Shown here: piece by piece, positions 1 to 7,562 of the stretch
Numbering within the stretch: position 1 is the stretch's first letter
Layout of the letters: each line of letters opens with the position of its first letter
Assembly: GCF_042754225.1 (NCBI RefSeq)
Contig: NZ_JBHZAH010000099.1
Location: forward strand, 1-18,556
Source of the DNA: Rhodococcus_G sp042754225
GTDB taxonomy: Bacteria; Actinomycetota; Actinomycetes; Mycobacteriales; Mycobacteriaceae
Direction of reading: 5' to 3'
DNA: 18,556 nucleotides
Notes under the pieces: model-generated
Database searches by the model: none
What the model was told of the DNA's origin: nothing
Seen by the model: only the letters and a program-made list of their open reading frames with translations
Program-made: the position numbers and the translations under genes

Positions 1-31
1 ACCACACTCTTCCCCGGCCGCCCCTCGCCGC

Positions 32-50
32 CCCGCCCCGGGGCGGGTTT
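32..50 (+). terminator. Terminator-like GC palindrome with T run, for a gene left of the window
   Basis: Positions 32-39 (CCCGCCCC) and 40-47 (GGGGCGGG) are perfect reverse complements and are followed by TTT. As RNA this would fold as a 6-bp GC stem with a CCGG tetraloop. It lies before the first gene and most likely ends transcription from a gene left of the window. The T run is short, so strength is uncertain. Confidence 0.5.
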
Positions 51-84
51 GCGGGGTCGGCGCCCCGGCGCCCCCCCACGGGCG

Positions 85-90
85 TAGCCT
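85..90 (+). promoter_or_regulatory. Putative -10 element for a leaderless GTG start
   Basis: TAGCCT at 85-90 fits the actinobacterial TANNNT -10 pattern and ends 7 nt before the GTG at 98. Transcription would then start at or beside the initiation codon. No Shine-Dalgarno sequence is visible before the GTG, which agrees with a leaderless mRNA. No convincing -35 element is seen. Confidence 0.4.
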
Positions 91-97
91 TCTGTTC

Positions 98-733
98 GTG
101 TTCTCCGGATTCCCCGATGCCGCACTGGACTTCTACGAGGACCTCGAGGCGGACAACAGCAAGATCTTCTGGACCGCCCACAAGGCGGTCTACGAGTCGT
201 CGGTGCACGCGCCGATGGTCGCGCTGCTGGCCGAACTCGAGCCGGACTTCGGCGAGGGCAAGGTGTTTCGCCCGTACCGCGACGTCCGGTTCTCCAAGGA
301 CAAGACCCCGTACAAGACCCATCAGGGCGGCGTCGTCATGGTCGGGGCCGGCATCGGCTACTACGTCCAGGTCGACGCGTCGGGCCTGTTCGTCGGCGGC
401 GGCTTCTACCAGCACACCCCCGACCAGCTCGCGAGGCTGCGGGCCGCGGTGGACGGCGACCTGCGCGGCGAGCAGCTCGTCCGGTTGACGCGCGCACTCG
501 AGAAGGCCGGCTTCGAGGTCGGCGGCGACCGGCTCAAGACCCGCCCGCGCGGGTTCGCAGAGGACCATCCCCGGATCGAATTGTTGCGTTACCGCACGTT
601 GACGGCGGGCCGCAGTTACGGCAGCCCGCCGTGGCTCGACAGCGAGCGCACACTGACCGAGGTCCGTGCGGCATGGGAGTCGCTGCGGCCTCTCGTGGAG
701 TGGTTCGAGGACGTCGTGGGCGCGCCGGCCTAG
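98..733 (+). CDS. DUF2461 domain-containing protein
   Basis: This 211-aa protein belongs to the DUF2461 (TIGR02453) family. The family is recognised by the block FRPYRDVRFSKDKTPYKTHQ at about residues 57-76 and by the following aromatic, glycine-rich segment (YYVQVDASGLFVGGGFYQ). It spans essentially the whole protein and has the usual length for the family. No catalytic residues are established and the biochemical role is unknown; it is predicted to be soluble and cytoplasmic. The GTG at 98 is chosen because the N-terminal FSGFP motif typical of the family begins there and a -10-like TAGCCT lies 7 nt upstream. No in-frame partner gene follows, so it appears to be monocistronic. Confidence is high for the family and nil for a specific function. 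Confidence 0.9.
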   Translation: MFSGFPDAALDFYEDLEADNSKIFWTAHKAVYESSVHAPMVALLAELEPDFGEGKVFRPYRDVRFSKDKTPYKTHQGGVVMVGAGIGYYVQVDASGLFVGGGFYQHTPDQLARLRAAVDGDLRGEQLVRLTRALEKAGFEVGGDRLKTRPRGFAEDHPRIELLRYRTLTAGRSYGSPPWLDSERTLTEVRAAWESLRPLVEWFEDVVGAPA

Positions 734-883
734 CCGTCGAGGCGAGCCTGGAACCCCTTGCGCGGCAAGAGTTTGCTGTGCATGCCATCGAACCCGCGTC
801 AACTGAACATGAGATTGATCACGGTGGAACACAGAATCCCAGGTTCGTAACGATCCGGTGTCGTGGACCGGCGAGCTCTGCCC

Positions 884-889
884 TATTGT
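884..889 (+). promoter_or_regulatory. Putative -10 element upstream of the zinc-ribbon protein
   Basis: TATTGT at 884-889 fits a TANNNT -10 box, in a stretch more AT-rich than its surroundings. It ends 8 nt before the GTG at 898, so this may be another leaderless transcript. No ribosome binding site and no clear -35 are visible. Confidence 0.3.
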
Positions 890-897
890 CATGCGTC

Positions 898-1563
898 GTG
901 ATTGACGCGCAGACTCTCGATGCCCCGGCCGAAACCACGACAATGCAGGCGGCCCGGCGTTGGGTTCCCGGAGCCTGCGTCTGGTGCGGCGACGACGTCT
1001 CGGTGGAGAACTACCGCAACGAGCCGCGATGCGGCACGTGCCGCGAGAACGAAGAGATCATCGAGGGCGCGCGCCGGTTCCTCGGCATGTACGGACTGCG
1101 TCCGCTCGGCGGAACCCTGCAGTCCGACGACGAGGAGGAGCGCGAGTGGCGCGTCACCGCTCGCGACGCCCGCGCCGCGCTGAACCAGACCAAGCTGGCC
1201 TCTCCGCCCGACCCGGCCCTCGTCCGTAAAGCGTTGCGCCCCCGGGCCGCCGCGGTGGTCGCCGAGACCGCCACCGCGCCCCGCGCATCCACCGTCACGG
1301 GTTCGAGCACCCGCCGACCGGCATCCGCGTCCGCACCCGCGCCTGCGCCCGTCAACTCCGACGCCGTCGACCTCGACGAGATCCAGGCCCGCGCGCTGGC
1401 CCTGCTGGACCAGATGAGCTCCATCGACGCTCAGCTCGCGCAGGTTGCAGATCAGTCGGGCCTGGCGGCCCGTGCCCGCCGTAGCGACCTCGAGAAGCAG
1501 AAGGCGACGATCATGCGTACCCTCGGCGCCCTGGAGAAGGCTCGCCAGAGCGCCCAGCGCTGA
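898..1563 (+). CDS. Hypothetical protein with CxxC...CxxC zinc ribbon and C-terminal coiled coil
   Basis: This 221-aa protein is not recognised as a named family. Near the N-terminus two CxxC knuckles (C27/C30 in CVWC, C45/C48 in CGTC), 14 residues apart, look like a structural zinc ribbon. A charged segment follows (about residues 76-110), then an Ala/Pro/Ser-rich linker (about 112-153). The C-terminal helix (about 156-220, DLDEIQARALALLDQMSSID onward) has heptad-like leucines and is probably a coiled coil. The frame stays open upstream to about 631, but that stretch overlaps the previous gene. The GTG at 898 is preferred because of the -10-like TATTGT just upstream. The ATG at 891 is out of frame and stops after four codons. 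A nucleic-acid or protein scaffold role would be a guess. Confidence 0.7.
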   Translation: MIDAQTLDAPAETTTMQAARRWVPGACVWCGDDVSVENYRNEPRCGTCRENEEIIEGARRFLGMYGLRPLGGTLQSDDEEEREWRVTARDARAALNQTKLASPPDPALVRKALRPRAAAVVAETATAPRASTVTGSSTRRPASASAPAPAPVNSDAVDLDEIQARALALLDQMSSIDAQLAQVADQSGLAARARRSDLEKQKATIMRTLGALEKARQSAQR

Positions 1564-1687
1564 CACTCCTCGTCGCTTCGCTCGTCTCAGTGCCCACTCC
1601 TCGTCGCTTCGCTCGTCTCAGTGCCCACTCCTCGTCGCTTCGCTAGTCTCAGTGCCCACTCCTCGTCGCTTCGCTCGTCTCGATGCC
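1564..1687. repeat. Four 31-bp direct tandem repeats
   Basis: The unit beginning CACTCCTCGTCGCTTCGCTC recurs at 1564, 1595, 1626 and 1657 with an exact 31-bp period. Units 1 and 2 are identical. Unit 3 has one substitution (GCTCG to GCTAG near 1645), and unit 4 ends CGATGCC instead of CAGTGCC. The array starts immediately after the stop codon of the zinc-ribbon gene and ends 11 bp before the GNAT start. Because 31 is not a multiple of 3, it is unlikely to be coding. There are no spacers, so it is not a CRISPR array. Confidence 0.9.
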
Positions 1688-1698
1688 ACCATGGTCCG

Positions 1699-2196
1699 GT
1701 GACCACAGAGATCCGCGACGCCCGCCCCGACGACCTGCCCGGCATCCTCGAGATCCACAACGAGGCGGTGCGCAACACGACCGCGATCTGGGACGAGGAA
1801 CCCGTCGACATCGACGACCGCCGCGCGTGGCTGGACGGTCGCGAGCAGGCCGGGTTCCCGGTGCTGGTGGCGGTCGACGGGGATCGGGTGGCCGGGTACG
1901 CCTCCTACGGCGTGTGGCGCGCCAAGAGTGGCTACCGGCACACCGTGGAGAACTCGGTGTACGTGCACGTCGATCATCACCGCAAGGGCATCGCCTCGGG
2001 GCTGATGGCCGAGCTGATCGAACGCGCCCGCCGGGGAGGGATCCACGTGATGGTCGCGAGCATCGAGTCGTCCAACTCGACCTCGATCGCCCTGCACGAA
2101 CGGTTCGGGTTCCGGACGGTCGGGGTGATGCCCGAGGTCGGGATCAAGTTCGGACGCTGGCTGGACATGACGTTCATGCAGTTGACGCTCGGCTAG
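1699..2196 (+). CDS. GNAT-family N-acetyltransferase, phosphinothricin/methionine sulfoximine type
   Basis: This 165-aa cytoplasmic enzyme is predicted to transfer acetyl from acetyl-CoA to an amino-acid-like amine. It starts with IRDARPDDLPGILEIHNEAV and contains TTAIWDEEPVD, which are hallmarks of the Pat/YncA (MnaT, MddA) branch. The acetyl-CoA-binding motif A is at residues 89-102 (VYVHVDHHRKGIASGL, core H-R-K-G-I-A). Motif B follows with SIESSNSTSIALHERFGF at about 121-138. In motif A the usual Gln/Arg of Q/R-x-x-G-x-G/A appears to be His94. The start is set at GTG 1699, where the conserved domain begins; upstream codons would read the tandem repeats. No Shine-Dalgarno is obvious. Family members acetylate phosphinothricin or methionine sulfoximine and sulfone; the substrate here is not shown. 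It converges with the next gene, 16 bp apart. Confidence 0.87.
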   Translation: MTTEIRDARPDDLPGILEIHNEAVRNTTAIWDEEPVDIDDRRAWLDGREQAGFPVLVAVDGDRVAGYASYGVWRAKSGYRHTVENSVYVHVDHHRKGIASGLMAELIERARRGGIHVMVASIESSNSTSIALHERFGFRTVGVMPEVGIKFGRWLDMTFMQLTLG

Positions 2197-2212
2197 GCCG
2201 CGACTCGGGGCG

Positions 2213-2545
2213 TCAGATCGCGGCGAGACGACGCCAGATGCGTTGCTGCGCCTCGTCGATCGTGGCGCGACTGCGGTCGGTGACCACGGGGCGGCGCGGG
2301 AGGTACACGTACTCGAGCAGCCGGATGGTCAGCGGCAGTGGGATGGCGCGGTACTGGGAACGGATCGGCACCGCGGGTTCGCGATCCTCGACGGACTCGG
2401 CGGCGCCGATCGCGAGCAGCGTCACCGCGCGTTCCGCGGGGACCTCGGTCAGCGCCTGAAAGGTCGCGTTGAGCACCACGACTCGGGTGCGGGCCCAGTT
2501 GCCGGCATCGACGGTGGCAGGTGCGGGGGTGGAACGGGTGTACAT
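2213..2545 (-). CDS. Small protein resembling the N-terminal domain of HNH endonucleases, no HNH motif
   Basis: This 110-aa protein carries the pattern VVVLNATFQALTEVPAERAV (about residues 22-41), then LLAIGAAESVED and VPIRSQYRAIPLPLTIRLLE. This closely resembles the segment preceding the nuclease domain in actinobacterial HNH endonucleases (VLVLNASYEPL...RRAVVLLL...SRVIPLPSVIRL). The downstream CxxC, H-x-x-P and N-x-x-x-x-C/H elements of the nuclease are absent. The protein ends after a short helical tail (RSRATIDEAQQRIWRRLAAI). The GNAT gene occupies the DNA beyond the stop, so no nuclease half remains here. It may be a genuine stand-alone paralogue or a truncated gene. The ATG at 2545 lacks a strong ribosome binding site. 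Resemblance is judged by eye. Confidence 0.6.
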   Translation of the reverse strand: MYTRSTPAPATVDAGNWARTRVVVLNATFQALTEVPAERAVTLLAIGAAESVEDREPAVPIRSQYRAIPLPLTIRLLEYVYLPRRPVVTDRSRATIDEAQQRIWRRLAAI

Positions 2546-3043
2546 CGGGAGGCTCTCGTCACTCTTGCGGTGGTCACGGGCGTTGCGTCGCCGTGAACCG
2601 CTCGGTGTTGCGAGTGCGGGTTCGCCGACGCGTCAGGTGGGTTGTGCGATACGGCCGGGGTGCTCGGCCGAACCGGGCCGGTACATCTGTTGCCGCGAGG
2701 GGGAACCGATGCCGCGGCGGACGGCGTTTCCGCACAACCGGGTTGCGGGGGTGGCATTCGTGGCGCGCAAGCGGGCTTCCTCTCCGTGAGCGTCGGACGT
2801 GCGAAGGACGGTCATCGTCGCACGCGCGAGCGCGGACCGCACCCGAATATCCGTGCCGGTCCTGGGCCTCGTCGAGCGGCGCCGACCTGGCGTCCTCCCA
2901 CCGTCGTGCCGACAGCACGCGATTGTCATACGCTGTACAGCTACGGCCTGTGTAGCGCTCGCGCCATTCGTGACGATGTACCCGATGACGAGACGCGCCG
3001 CCGGGGGCGACATGCGTGTCAGGGGCCGGAGTTGGGAGTGGAC
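2546..3043. other. Intergenic region of about 500 bp between divergent genes
   Basis: I see no gene here. Open frames on both strands lack ribosome binding sites and recognisable motifs, and their composition is Arg/Ser-rich as expected for shadow frames. The region separates the HNH-like gene (minus) from the cutinase-like gene (plus) and should carry both promoters. A less GC-rich patch around 2920-2960 contains a perfect 10-bp palindrome (listed separately) and is the best promoter/operator candidate, about 100 bp before the esterase start. Confidence 0.6.
2932..2941. promoter_or_regulatory. Palindromic operator candidate GCTGTACAGC
   Basis: A perfect 10-bp palindrome with a TGTACA core sits at 2932-2941, just after ATTGTCATA (TTGTCA resembles a -35 box). 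It lies in the lowest-GC part of the divergent intergenic region. A dimeric regulator could bind here, but no family can be assigned. Confidence 0.3.
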
Positions 3044-4764
<1,721 letters not shown>

Positions 4765-4765
<1 letters not shown>

Positions 4766-4789
4766 ATCCGGTAGACCGGCTACCCGATC
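4765..4789 (+). terminator. Hairpin after the cutinase-like gene
   Basis: GATCCGGTAG (4765-4774) and CTACCCGATC (4780-4789) pair over 9 of 10 positions around an ACCGG loop. The stem begins at the last base of the stop codon. There is no T run, so this is a candidate terminator or 3'-end stabiliser only. Confidence 0.45.
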
Positions 4790-4872
4790 CGGTTCCCGCC
4801 GTTGACAACCGCTGCGGCGGTGACGGTTCCGCGGCACCGACCTCGCCATGGATGCGCGTCGGGCGGAGTGGG

Positions 4873-5172
4873 TCAGTGCGGGCGCATGGGTGCGCGCAGG
4901 AGCCCGACGAGCATCTCCACGATCTGCGGCTGCGTCGGCCCGTACCGGTCACCGCCCTCACGCGCGCGCTCGAAGTCGGCGAGCAGCGCGAACAACGTGG
5001 TCGCCATCGACGAGATGCGGCAGATGCGCTCGTGTCGAGTGCCCTCGGAGAGGAGCTCGGCCAGCGTGGTCGTGATCATCGGCCAGGTGGTGTCGTCGCC
5101 GGGCGGCCAACCCTTGACCTGGCTACGCATGACTTCGAGGAACCGGAAGTAGTGCGTTCCGCCCTGCTCGGA
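4873..5172 (-). pseudogene. TetR-family regulator, C-terminal fragment only
   Basis: The minus-strand frame from about 5172 to the TGA at 4873-4875 reads SEQGGTHYFRFLEVMRSQVK and ends in HERICRISSMATTLFALLAD, then IVEMLVGLLRAP. This resembles the C-terminal ligand and dimer domain of TetR regulators. The DNA-binding helix-turn-helix half is missing. The frame hits a stop at 5176-5178, inside the Rieske gene that runs the other way. An ATG exists at 5130 (85 codons), but the family-like sequence continues upstream of it, so it is unlikely to be the native start. A regulator without its HTH cannot bind DNA, so I call it a remnant. It probably once controlled the adjacent, divergently oriented oxygenase. 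TetR assignment is by pattern and moderate. Confidence 0.55.
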
Positions 5173-5197
5173 CCGCTACGCGCGCGGCTGGCACTGC

Positions 5198-6259
5198 GTG
5201 GGCCTGGCCGACGGGTTCCGAGACGGCCGCCCGCACGGCCTCGACGCGTTCGGGACCCGGCTCGTGGTCTACGCCGGACCCGGCGGGCAACTTCGGGCGC
5301 TGGACGCGTACTGCCGTCACATGGGAGCCGACCTGTCCGGCGGAACCGTCAAGGACGGCGCGATTGCCTGCCCGTTCCACGATTGGCGATGGGACGGGCA
5401 CTCGGGGCGTTGCGTGGATGTGCCGTACGCGCGACGGGTACCCCGCCTCGCGCGAACTCGCAGATGGGAGACCGCCGAGCGCAACGGCCAGTTGCTGATC
5501 TGGCACGACCCCGAGGGGTCGGACGCGCCGCCGGATCTGCTGCCACCGGAAATCGACGGCATCGAGTCGGGCGGGTGGACCGACTGGGTGTGGAACTCGG
5601 AGCGCATCGACGGATCACATTGTCGGGAGATCATCGACAACACCGTCGACATGGCGCACTTCTTCTACATCCACCACGCCTATCCGACGTACTTCAAGAA
5701 TGTGCTCCACGGGCACTGCGCGTCACAGTTCATGGACTCGAAGGCTCGTCCGGACGTCTTCGGCTCCGGCAAGCACTTCTCCGAAGATGCCTACCTACGC
5801 TCGGAGGCAACCTATTACGGCCCCGCCTACATGATCAACCTGATTCACAATCACATCGCGGCCGATTCGGTGATCGAGGTCGCGCTGATCAACTCCCACT
5901 ATCCGATCTCGCCCGAGTCCTTCATGCTGCAATGGGGGATCGCGGTGCAGAAGCTGCCCGGACTGTCCGACGAACAGAACGCCCGCATGGCGCAAGCGTT
6001 TTCGCGCAACTTCAGTCGGGGCTTCCTCGAGGACATCGACGTGTGGCGATCGAAAACGCGGATCGAGAACCCACTGCTCACCGAGGAAGACGGCCCGGTC
6101 TATCAGCTGCGACGGTGGTACCGGCAGTTCTACGTCGACGTCGCGGATGTGACAGCGGAGATGACCGCGCGCTACGAACACGAGGTGGACACGACACATG
6201 CGTACGGCATGTGGCATTCGGAGGTCGAGAGGAACCTGTCCTCGCGCAGCACCCGCTAG
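5198..6259 (+). CDS. KshA-like Rieske oxygenase (3-ketosteroid 9-alpha-hydroxylase oxygenase type), N-terminally truncated
   Basis: This resembles KshA, the terminal oxygenase that with the reductase KshB hydroxylates 3-ketosteroids at C9 in sterol catabolism. From GTG 5198 (353 aa) the Rieske [2Fe-2S] ligands are C39/H41 (CRHMGADLSGG) and C58/H61 (CPFHDW). The mononuclear iron ligands are H154 and H159 (DMAHFFYIHH) with D279 (FLEDIDVW). GPVYQLRRWYRQFYVDVADV near the C-terminus is typical of KshA. KshA-like sequence is already present upstream of the GTG (RYARGWHC, 5174-5197), but the frame closes at TAG 5150-5152 with no usable start. About 20-25 N-terminal residues, the ribosome binding site and the promoter are missing. 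All metal ligands survive, yet expression is doubtful, so it is probably a recent pseudogene. No reductase gene is nearby. The steroid substrate is inferred. Confidence 0.75.
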   Translation: MGLADGFRDGRPHGLDAFGTRLVVYAGPGGQLRALDAYCRHMGADLSGGTVKDGAIACPFHDWRWDGHSGRCVDVPYARRVPRLARTRRWETAERNGQLLIWHDPEGSDAPPDLLPPEIDGIESGGWTDWVWNSERIDGSHCREIIDNTVDMAHFFYIHHAYPTYFKNVLHGHCASQFMDSKARPDVFGSGKHFSEDAYLRSEATYYGPAYMINLIHNHIAADSVIEVALINSHYPISPESFMLQWGIAVQKLPGLSDEQNARMAQAFSRNFSRGFLEDIDVWRSKTRIENPLLTEEDGPVYQLRRWYRQFYVDVADVTAEMTARYEHEVDTTHAYGMWHSEVERNLSSRSTR

Positions 6260-6362
6260 ACGGCAGGAGCGGACTCGCGGTTGGTCGGACCGTTCGTGTC
6301 GTACCCCTCCCCTACCGTGGCCCCACGCCTCGCCCCGCGCCACGAGCAGACAGGAATCGGCA

Positions 6363-7328
6363 ATGACCGTCGCAGCCATCCACTTTCGCCAGGCCGACGT
6401 CGACGGCCGGCAGTTGTCCCTCGCTGTCGCGGCGATCGGGATCGGCGGGTCCGGCGAGCGGCTGATCTTCTCGCGACCCGGACTGGAACCGACCGCGCTG
6501 CGGGCCGCGGTCCTCGATGCATTCGAGGTCGTGTACCAGCGGGCCGCGTCAGCGCCCTGCGGCCCGATGCCGGCGTACGTGACCGAGGCCGGGATCCGCA
6601 GCGAGCTCGAGGCCGTCGCCACCTCGTTCCCCGCCGTCACCCTGATGCGCACCCCGCGCGGCAGGCTGCCGGAACTGCTCCGTGACGCCTCGGACTCGTT
6701 GTCCGCGTACGTGTCCGGTCTCCGACCGCCCACCGTGCCGGAAGTGCCGCCGCGGGCCCGGGAGCAGCCCGAGCTGACCGTGGCGACCGACGCGTCGAAG
6801 TCCTCCGCACGCCGCGGAGTGGGGGTGGCCTGCGTCAGCGAGGAGGGCGACCGGCGTCAGAAGATGTATCCCGAGGTCAAGACGGTACTCGCGGGTGAAC
6901 TTCTCGCAATCAAACACGCGCTCAAGCGTTTTCCGCACCGCGACCTCCACATCCTCACCGACAGTCGCGGCGCGCTCGAATGCCTGACGCTGACACGCTC
7001 CGCCCTCCTCGACCGATACGACAGCGAGGTGGTGACGACCGTCGCCAGGATCCGGGGCCTGTCGGCCCGGCGACGCGTTCGCTACTCGTGGGTGCCCGCG
7101 CACAGCGGGCACCCGCTCAACGAGGCCGCCGACCGGCTCGCCGTCGCAGCGCGACGCAACCACGAGTTCGGCGTCGACCCCGCCGCACGCGCCATGATCG
7201 CAGCCAACATCGTTCGCCCGTTGCTTGCGAGCGCACGGCCTTCCACCTGGGCAAATGTCCAGAAAGGAATCGATGACATTCATTTCCCGCTGACCGGGAC
7301 TGGCCTTGTGTCGGCCACTGTGACGTGA
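6363..7328 (+). CDS. RNase H-domain protein with unusual N-terminal half
   Basis: This 321-aa protein has a type 1 RNase H domain at about residues 136-266. The catalytic acidic residues are visible: D143 (TDAS), E179 (LAGELLAI), D200 (ILTDSRG) and D257 (NEAADRLA). The loop histidine H247 lies in WVPAHSGHPLNEAAD. Such enzymes cleave the RNA strand of RNA-DNA hybrids. The first 130 residues match no family I can name, but their pattern suggests a degenerate second copy of the same fold (see findings). A C-terminal extension of about 55 residues follows. This is not the RNase H/acid phosphatase fusion known from Mycobacterium (Rv2228c type). ATG 6363 is chosen because AGGA lies 7 nt upstream; an upstream extension would overlap the Rieske gene. 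A 42-aa peptide gene follows 53 bp downstream. Confidence 0.8.
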   Translation: MTVAAIHFRQADVDGRQLSLAVAAIGIGGSGERLIFSRPGLEPTALRAAVLDAFEVVYQRAASAPCGPMPAYVTEAGIRSELEAVATSFPAVTLMRTPRGRLPELLRDASDSLSAYVSGLRPPTVPEVPPRAREQPELTVATDASKSSARRGVGVACVSEEGDRRQKMYPEVKTVLAGELLAIKHALKRFPHRDLHILTDSRGALECLTLTRSALLDRYDSEVVTTVARIRGLSARRRVRYSWVPAHSGHPLNEAADRLAVAARRNHEFGVDPAARAMIAANIVRPLLASARPSTWANVQKGIDDIHFPLTGTGLVSATVT

Positions 7329-7335
7329 CTAGAAA

Positions 7336-7362
7336 TGTGGACGCACTGAGATGTGCGTCACA
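7336..7362. promoter_or_regulatory. Inverted repeat between the RNase H gene and the small peptide gene
   Basis: GACGCAC (7340-7346) and GTGCGTC (7353-7359) are perfect reverse complements around TGAGAT. With a single-base bulge the arms extend to TGTG...CACA. It lies 8 bp after the RNase H stop and 8 bp before the AAGGAG of the peptide gene. It could be an operator, an attenuator hairpin or the 3' end of the RNase H mRNA. Confidence 0.45.
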
Positions 7363-7381
7363 ACACTCACAAGGAGCACAC

Positions 7382-7510
7382 ATGGGATCTTCCGCAACTG
7401 ACATGGCCAACCTCGGCACCGCTGCCAAGGTCCTCGGGCTCGCCACCGGCCTGCTCAGCGGCGCCGGCGCCGTCCTCGGAACCGGGCTCTTCCTGGCCTC
7501 GATGTCCTGA
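7382..7510 (+). CDS. 42-aa hydrophobic peptide, function unknown
   Basis: This short gene encodes a 42-residue peptide. A polar start (MGSSATDMAN) is followed by a hydrophobic Gly/Ala/Leu stretch (about residues 11-40) with small-xxx-small spacing (GLLSGAGAVLGTG), which suggests one membrane helix. A strong ribosome binding site, AAGGAG at 7371-7376, lies 5 nt before ATG 7382. That and the strong terminator just after the stop are the main reasons to believe it is real. It shares orientation with the RNase H gene, 53 bp downstream of it, with an inverted repeat in between. I do not recognise a family. A small membrane protein is possible, but no toxin or other role is supported by the sequence. 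Confidence 0.65.
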   Translation: MGSSATDMANLGTAAKVLGLATGLLSGAGAVLGTGLFLASMS

Positions 7511-7516
7511 CGCCGA

Positions 7517-7553
7517 GGCGCCGGGTCCGCACCCCTCGGGCGGATCCGGCGCC
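7517..7553. terminator. Strong bidirectional hairpin between the peptide gene and egtD
   Basis: The arms GGCGCCGGGTCCGC (7517-7530) and GCGGATCCGGCGCC (7540-7553) form a 14-bp stem with a single G-U wobble and a 9-nt loop. It lies 6 bp after the peptide stop and 9 bp beyond the convergent egtD stop. It probably ends both transcripts, although no T run follows on either side. Confidence 0.7.
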
Positions 7554-7562
7554 GGGCACCGG

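Noticed and set aside
631..897. In-frame upstream extension of the zinc-ribbon gene into the DUF2461 gene
   Set aside because: It overlaps a real gene by about 100 bp in another frame and has no family-like sequence. A -10-like element lies at 884-889.
1564..1687. CRISPR array
   Set aside because: The repeats are contiguous, with no unique spacers and no cas genes in the window.
1621..1698. In-frame extension of the GNAT protein through the tandem repeats
   Set aside because: It translates non-coding 31-bp repeats into Ser/Arg-rich sequence. The GNAT fold starts at GTG 1699.
2642..3043. In-frame upstream extension of the cutinase-like gene (134 codons)
   Set aside because: The Tat/Sec-type N-terminus begins at ATG 3044 with a GGGAG 5 nt before it. 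The extension would bury the export signal and looks like intergenic translation.
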